A stretch of DNA of 62,068 bases from Actinoplanes palleronii (GTDB lineage Bacteria > Actinomycetota > Actinomycetes > Mycobacteriales > Micromonosporaceae), in assembly GCF_016862315.1 (NCBI RefSeq), contig NZ_BOMS01000152.1, positions 1 to 62,068 of the forward strand, read 5' to 3'. The notes below the pieces were generated by a model, which was given only the letters and a program-made list of their open reading frames with translations, did no database searches and had not been told where the DNA came from. Each line of letters begins with the position of its first letter. The stretch's first letter is position 1. Positions 58,504 through 62,068 of this stretch are shown here, piece after piece. The position numbers and the translations under genes are program-made.

Positions 58504-60636
58504 TCAGTGCGCGTTCTGGGGTCGGACCAGCCGGCGCGCGGTGGCGGGGAGTTCGACGTCCGGCTTCAGCGGGGAAGGTTCGACCCGGAGGATGCGGGCG
58601 ATCCCGGCCGGCAGCCACCAGTTGTAAGTGCCGAGAAGCGACACCATGGCCGGCACCAGCAAGGCCCGGACGACGGTCGCGTCCAGCAGGATGCCCACGC
58701 CGAGGGCGGTGGCCAGGATCTTGATGTCGGTCTGCGGTGCCGAGCCCAGGGCGGCGAAGGCGAAGAACAGGATCAGTGCCGCCGAGGTGACCAGGCGTCC
58801 GGTCCGGCCGAGGCCGTGCTCGACCGCGTAGGCGGTGGAACCGGTGCGCTCGTACTCCTCGCGCATGCGGTCCAGGATGAACACCTCGTAGTCCATCGAC
58901 AGGCCGAACAGGAACGCGAAGATCAGTACCGGTAGCCAGAACGTCATGGCTCCGGTGCCGGCGATGCCGAAGACTGCTTGCGAGCCGTTGCCGTCCTGCC
59001 AGAACCAGGTGGCGATGCCGAAGGCGGCCGCCACGCTGGCCAGGTTGAGCACCACGGCCTTGAGCGGCAGCAGCAACGATCGGAACGCTCGCACCAGGAG
59101 CACGAACACGACCAGGGCGATGAGCGCGATCACGTACGGGAGCTTGTCGTAGACCGCTCTCTGGAAGTCGATCACCTGCGCGCCGGGTCCCGTCACTCCG
59201 GCGTAGCCGGGCAGGTCTCCGGTCACCTCCCGGACGGCGGTCACGACGGCGACGCTCGTGTTGTCCACGGTCTCGTGGTCGGGAACCACCACGACCGCGG
59301 TGGCTCCGCTCGCGGCGGGCTCGAGGCGGATCGCCATCCGGACGCCGTCGACGGACCCTGCCGCGTCGGCGAGGGCCTGCGCGTCACCGCCGGGCGCGAC
59401 CAGCAACGTCACCGGCGTCAGTACGCCGTTGCCCACGCCGCCGGCCCGCAGCGATGCCAGCGTGTCGTGGGCCGCGCCGCTGGAGGCCAGCGAGCCGGAG
59501 CCCGAGGACCCGATCTGCAGCCCGGACAGCGGGACGATGGCGATCGTCAGTGCGGCGACGGCGGAGCCGGCGGCGATCCAGCGGTAGCGGATCACCCCGC
59601 GGGTCCAGGCCAGCCAGGCAGCCGAGGCGTGCTTCTCCTTGCGGAGGCGTGGCCAGTCGACCCGCGGTCCGGCGAGGCTCAGCAGGGCGGGTAGCAGGGT
59701 CAGCACCACCAGCGTGCTGATCAGGGGGATGAGCAAACCGCCGAGACCCATGCTGCGGACCAGCGGCACGTTCACCGCGACCAGCGCGACGAGGCTGACG
59801 GCCACGGTGATCCCGGAGGCCAGCACCGCCCTGCCCGCCGTGACCATGGCGGTGACGACGGCGTCGTCGCCGGACCCGCCCCGGGCGCGTTCCTCACGCC
59901 AGCGCGAGACCACCAGCAGCGAGTAGTCGATCGCCACGCCCAGGCCGATCAGCGCGATCAGGAACTGCACGACGCCCGAGACCTCGGTGACCGTGGTCAG
60001 GACCAGCACGGCGAGGAAGGTCGACAGGATCGACACGGCCGCGATCAGCAGCGGCACGAAGGCCAGGAACGAGGCGAAGACGAACAGCAGGACGATCAGG
60101 GCACCGGCCGCGCCGATCAAGGTCTCAGCGAGCACACCGGCCCCCTCGTCGGGGTCGGCATCGCCGGCCACCAACTGCTGATAGCTGATCACTGTCGCGT
60201 CCAGCCCTCGCGGCAGCGCCGCCGCCGTCACGGTCGGCGCGAGGCTCGGCCCCTGCGCCGGCGGCGCGAAGACCAGCAGGAAGGTGCTGCGCCCGTCATC
60301 GGTCAGGAACCGCTGGTCCCCGGTGCTGCCGTAGTCGAGCACCTGCCGGCCGGGCAGCGCCCGGATCGCCGCGGCGACACCGGCCACCTCGGCCCGTTCG
60401 AGCCTCCTCCCGTCCGGTGCGGTGAGCACCGGAACCGAGGCGGCACCCCCGTCGATGCCGTAGGCCCGGGCGAGGCCGGCCTGCGTGTCCGATCCTTCCT
60501 GGCCGGGCACCGAGAAGTCGGCCGACAACCGGTCGGGCACCCGCGCGGCGGCGACACCGCCGGCCAGCATGGCGACGATCCAGAAGCCGACCACCCACCA
60601 TCGACGTCTCAGGACGGCGTGAGCGAATCGTTGCAT
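58504..60636 (-). CDS. MMPL family RND-type transporter
   Basis: A 710-residue MMPL protein starting after GAGGAGCCCTCC. TM1 is VVGFWIVAMLAGGVAAARVP. Then an external domain, six helices including AIDYSLLVVSRWREERARGG (motif with the conserved Asp-Tyr pair), a second external domain and a second helix set with FGLSMDYEVFILDRMREEYE, the diagnostic D-Y motif, and DATVVRALLVPAMVSLLG. Both halves are complete. Actinobacterial MMPL pumps export lipids, siderophores or antibiotics. It is divergent from a MarR gene, its likely repressor. Confidence 0.95.
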   Translation of the reverse strand: MQRFAHAVLRRRWWVVGFWIVAMLAGGVAAARVPDRLSADFSVPGQEGSDTQAGLARAYGIDGGAASVPVLTAPDGRRLERAEVAGVAAAIRALPGRQVLDYGSTGDQRFLTDDGRSTFLLVFAPPAQGPSLAPTVTAAALPRGLDATVISYQQLVAGDADPDEGAGVLAETLIGAAGALIVLLFVFASFLAFVPLLIAAVSILSTFLAVLVLTTVTEVSGVVQFLIALIGLGVAIDYSLLVVSRWREERARGGSGDDAVVTAMVTAGRAVLASGITVAVSLVALVAVNVPLVRSMGLGGLLIPLISTLVVLTLLPALLSLAGPRVDWPRLRKEKHASAAWLAWTRGVIRYRWIAAGSAVAALTIAIVPLSGLQIGSSGSGSLASSGAAHDTLASLRAGGVGNGVLTPVTLLVAPGGDAQALADAAGSVDGVRMAIRLEPAASGATAVVVVPDHETVDNTSVAVVTAVREVTGDLPGYAGVTGPGAQVIDFQRAVYDKLPYVIALIALVVFVLLVRAFRSLLLPLKAVVLNLASVAAAFGIATWFWQDGNGSQAVFGIAGTGAMTFWLPVLIFAFLFGLSMDYEVFILDRMREEYERTGSTAYAVEHGLGRTGRLVTSAALILFFAFAALGSAPQTDIKILATALGVGILLDATVVRALLVPAMVSLLGTYNWWLPAGIARILRVEPSPLKPDVELPATARRLVRPQNAH

Positions 60637-60689
60637 GGAGGGCTCCTCGATCGTGAGGCGAGGCGCATCAACTACCTCGCTTCTAGAGT

Positions 60690-60727
60690 CACTTTAAAAT
60701 AGAGGAACTCTTGGATCGAGTAAAGTG
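60690..60727. promoter_or_regulatory. Inverted-repeat operator between MMPL and MarR genes
   Basis: CACTTTA (60690-60696) and TAAAGTG (60721-60727) are perfect inverted 7-mers separated by 24 bp in an AT-rich stretch (TTTAAAATAG). The right arm ends 5 bp before the MarR start, so autoregulation is likely. Confidence 0.5.
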
Positions 60728-60732
60728 CGGGC

Positions 60733-61266
60733 ATGGCGGAGCAGCGTGAGGAAGCCGACACCCTCTTCAGCCCCGGTCAGCGCTCCCGGGTGATGCAGCT
60801 GATGCGCGCCTACACCGACGCGCACCTCGAGCACACCCGTCACCTGGCCCGGTCGCTCGGCGTGCATGTGAACGACGCCGTCGCCGTCTCGGAGATCCTG
60901 TGGGCCGAGGTCGTCGGCGATCCGCTGACGCCGGTGGGGCTGTCCGACCGCATCGGCCACACCTCGGGCGCCACCACAACCCTGCTGAACCGCCTGGAGA
61001 ACGCCGGGCTGGTCGTGCGCAGCCGGGAGGACTCCGACCGGCGCATCGTCAGACTCCGGCTGACACCCGAAGCCCGCTCCCGCACCGAGACGTTCCTCGC
61101 CCCCACCGGCGAGCAGGTCAATCAGGTCCTCGACGGCTACGACGACGCCGCTCTGCGGCAGCTGGAAGGGCTGCTGACCGACATCGTCGCGGTGACCGCC
61201 GCCCGCAACGAGCACCTGCGCGCGGCCTCCGGCCGGTCGGCCCGGCCGCCCGAGGCCGAGAGGTAG
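60733..61266 (+). CDS. MarR family transcriptional regulator
   Basis: A 177-residue MarR protein. The winged helix is LTPVGLSDRIGHTSGATTTL and LLNRLENAGLVVRSREDSDR with the SDRRIVRLRLT wing. It is divergent from the MMPL pump with a 96-bp gap. It belongs to the same subtype as the MarR at 49.5 kb (shared TGA-T/LLNRLE-AG pattern). Likely role: ligand-responsive repressor of the pump. Confidence 0.93.
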   Translation: MAEQREEADTLFSPGQRSRVMQLMRAYTDAHLEHTRHLARSLGVHVNDAVAVSEILWAEVVGDPLTPVGLSDRIGHTSGATTTLLNRLENAGLVVRSREDSDRRIVRLRLTPEARSRTETFLAPTGEQVNQVLDGYDDAALRQLEGLLTDIVAVTAARNEHLRAASGRSARPPEAER

Positions 61267-61341
61267 ACACCGGACGGGCCGCGAGTAATCAGCCGGGTGG
61301 TTCGCACTGGGATCCTGCCGACCGGCCCGACGACGCGGCCG

Positions 61342-62001
61342 TCACGTGACGGTGTCACCGCGCTCCGGCCGGCCGCGATGCCGGATCTGGTCGGTGCGGG
61401 CGGTGACGGCGTCGATCTGGCCGGTCAGCGCCGGGTGATCGCCCAGGTGCCGCTGGGTCGCGGCGAGCAGGCCGGGCAGGGCCGACGCGTCCGGGTCGCC
61501 GAGCGCGTCGTGCAGCCGGGCGAGTGCCTCGCCGGCCGTCGCGTCGAGGTCGGTGAGCGCGGTGATCTGACCGGCCAGCCGGCGCAGGTCAGCGGTGTTG
61601 TCATTGGCCCATCGGGCAACGGCCCGGCTCGCGGCGCGGCGGTCCCGCTCGGCCTGCACCCGGGCGTCGCGGGTCGCGTCCGGCTGCTCCGTCGGGGCCG
61701 AGGCGCCGCGCAGATATCGACGCTCGGCGGCCTGCCGGCTCGCGACGCCCAGCGCGGGGGCCAGCGCCTGCCAGGAGACACCGGCGGCGCGGGCCGCGGC
61801 GATCAGCACCGGCTCGAGGCCGGCGAGTTCGCTCTGCGTCCGGCGCAACAACACGAGGGCGTCGAGCAACTCGGCCGGGCTCACCGCGGTGGCGGCGGCG
61901 GCCGGTTGCCCGACGTGGGCCGCGGTGGCGGCGAGCGCAGCCGCGGCCGCGGTCAGATCCCACTGGGTCGCCTCCGCTGCGGGCCCGGGCGTCTCGGTCA
62001 T
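61342..62001 (-). CDS. Putative regulatory protein with HTH-like core (HSP18-regulator-like)
   Basis: A 219-residue protein. An N-terminal helical region (LLDALVLLRRTQSELAGLEP) leads to a helix-turn-helix-like segment LIAAARAAGVSWQALAPALG and VASRQAAERRYLRG, a pattern seen in actinobacterial proteins annotated as HSP18 transcriptional regulators. A charged helix (DARVQAERDRRAASRAVARW) and helices to the C-terminus follow. CGGAGAGGA lies about 6 nt before the ATG. The upstream 67 bp contain repeated TGTCATC elements. DNA binding is inferred from the HTH pattern only. Confidence 0.7.
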   Translation of the reverse strand: MTETPGPAAEATQWDLTAAAAALAATAAHVGQPAAAATAVSPAELLDALVLLRRTQSELAGLEPVLIAAARAAGVSWQALAPALGVASRQAAERRYLRGASAPTEQPDATRDARVQAERDRRAASRAVARWANDNTADLRRLAGQITALTDLDATAGEALARLHDALGDPDASALPGLLAATQRHLGDHPALTGQIDAVTARTDQIRHRGRPERGDTVT

Positions 62002-62026
62002 CGCCGTCCTCTCCGCACGGACTCTC

Positions 62027-62068
62027 CCCGTGTCATCTTTTCGTTGACATTCGACTTGTCATCGTTTC
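62027..62068 (-). promoter_or_regulatory. AT-rich promoter region with repeated TGTCATC elements
   Basis: TGTCATCTTTTCG at 62031-62043 and TGTCATCGTTTC at 62057-62068 are near-identical, with TTGACAT between them. They lie upstream of the gene ending at 61342 and may be binding sites for its product or hold its -35/-10. The region is cut by the window end. Confidence 0.35.

Noticed and set aside
1..62068. tRNA genes, rRNA genes, integrases or phage structural genes
   Set aside because: None was recognised on either strand. The island borders are inferred from the split ligase gene, not from an attachment site.

Overview
The window is high-GC DNA with strong third-position G+C bias. GTG starts, apparently leaderless promoters and families typical of Actinomycetota (DUF6153-like, CGNR, ANTAR, BON, RsbW/STAS partner switches, DevS-like kinases) are frequent. 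An Actinoplanes/Micromonospora-type filamentous actinomycete is my best guess. This is inferred from gene style only; no rRNA, tRNA or housekeeping marker is present. The content is almost entirely accessory: regulators beside small oxidoreductases or efflux pumps, defence-like modules, a polymorphic-toxin locus and many gene remnants.

Layout. 1-0.7 kb: 3' part of a TnpB (IS200/IS605-type) element with its structured right end. 0.7-3.5 kb: a TetR gene behind three 27-bp-spaced palindromes, a second TetR divergent from a quinone oxidoreductase, then a decarboxylase remnant. 3.9-5.8 kb: small Cys-rich proteins, a membrane protein and a scrambled STAS remnant. 5.9-9.8 kb: an alpha/beta hydrolase overlapping an NLR-like NTPase; the hydrolase C-terminus and the NTPase N-terminus carry matching IGDG/VQ/NN motifs, the layout expected for amyloid-signalled effector activation. 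9.8-14.7 kb: AraC/SDR pair, a DUF6153/DUF305 secreted metal-type module and a small hydrolase. 14.8-21.2 kb: an adaptor/ATPase/permease ABC exporter divergent from a two-component system plus a Cys-rich lipoprotein.

21.3-26.6 kb: wreckage of a carbohydrate locus (esterase, rhamnosidase, LacI), an intact AAA ATPase + HNH nuclease pair that looks Septu-like, then two more remnants. 26.8-36.4 kb: a secreted tripeptidyl-aminopeptidase-like hydrolase and stress/partner-switching genes (STAS, GAF-RsbW, MerR, GAF-HisKA_3, a second STAS, BON), interrupted by an oxidoreductase, a DUF1232 protein and a deleted GAF-ANTAR gene.

36.6-48.1 kb: the 5' and 3' parts of an ATP-dependent DNA ligase gene lie 10.6 kb apart in the same orientation. 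Between them are two paralogous detoxification/efflux cassettes (TetR, VOC protein, 14-helix MFS pump, plus a hydrolase or aldo-keto reductase), an AlkZ-like winged-helix protein, and remnants of a further winged-helix gene and VOC gene. 48.1-50 kb: VOC, hydrolase and MarR. 50.3-57 kb: a secreted RHS/YD-repeat protein with a C-terminal PD-(D/E)XK-like toxin module, broken by two apparent frameshifts and a stop, followed by a possible immunity gene and a frameshifted lipoprotein. 57-62 kb: a membrane-anchored NNMT-type methyltransferase, an MMPL exporter with divergent MarR, and a regulator-like protein.

The most notable systems are the amyloid-linked hydrolase/NLR pair, the Septu-like pair, the RHS toxin locus and the split ligase gene. 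All calls come from reading the sequence; no database search was run.
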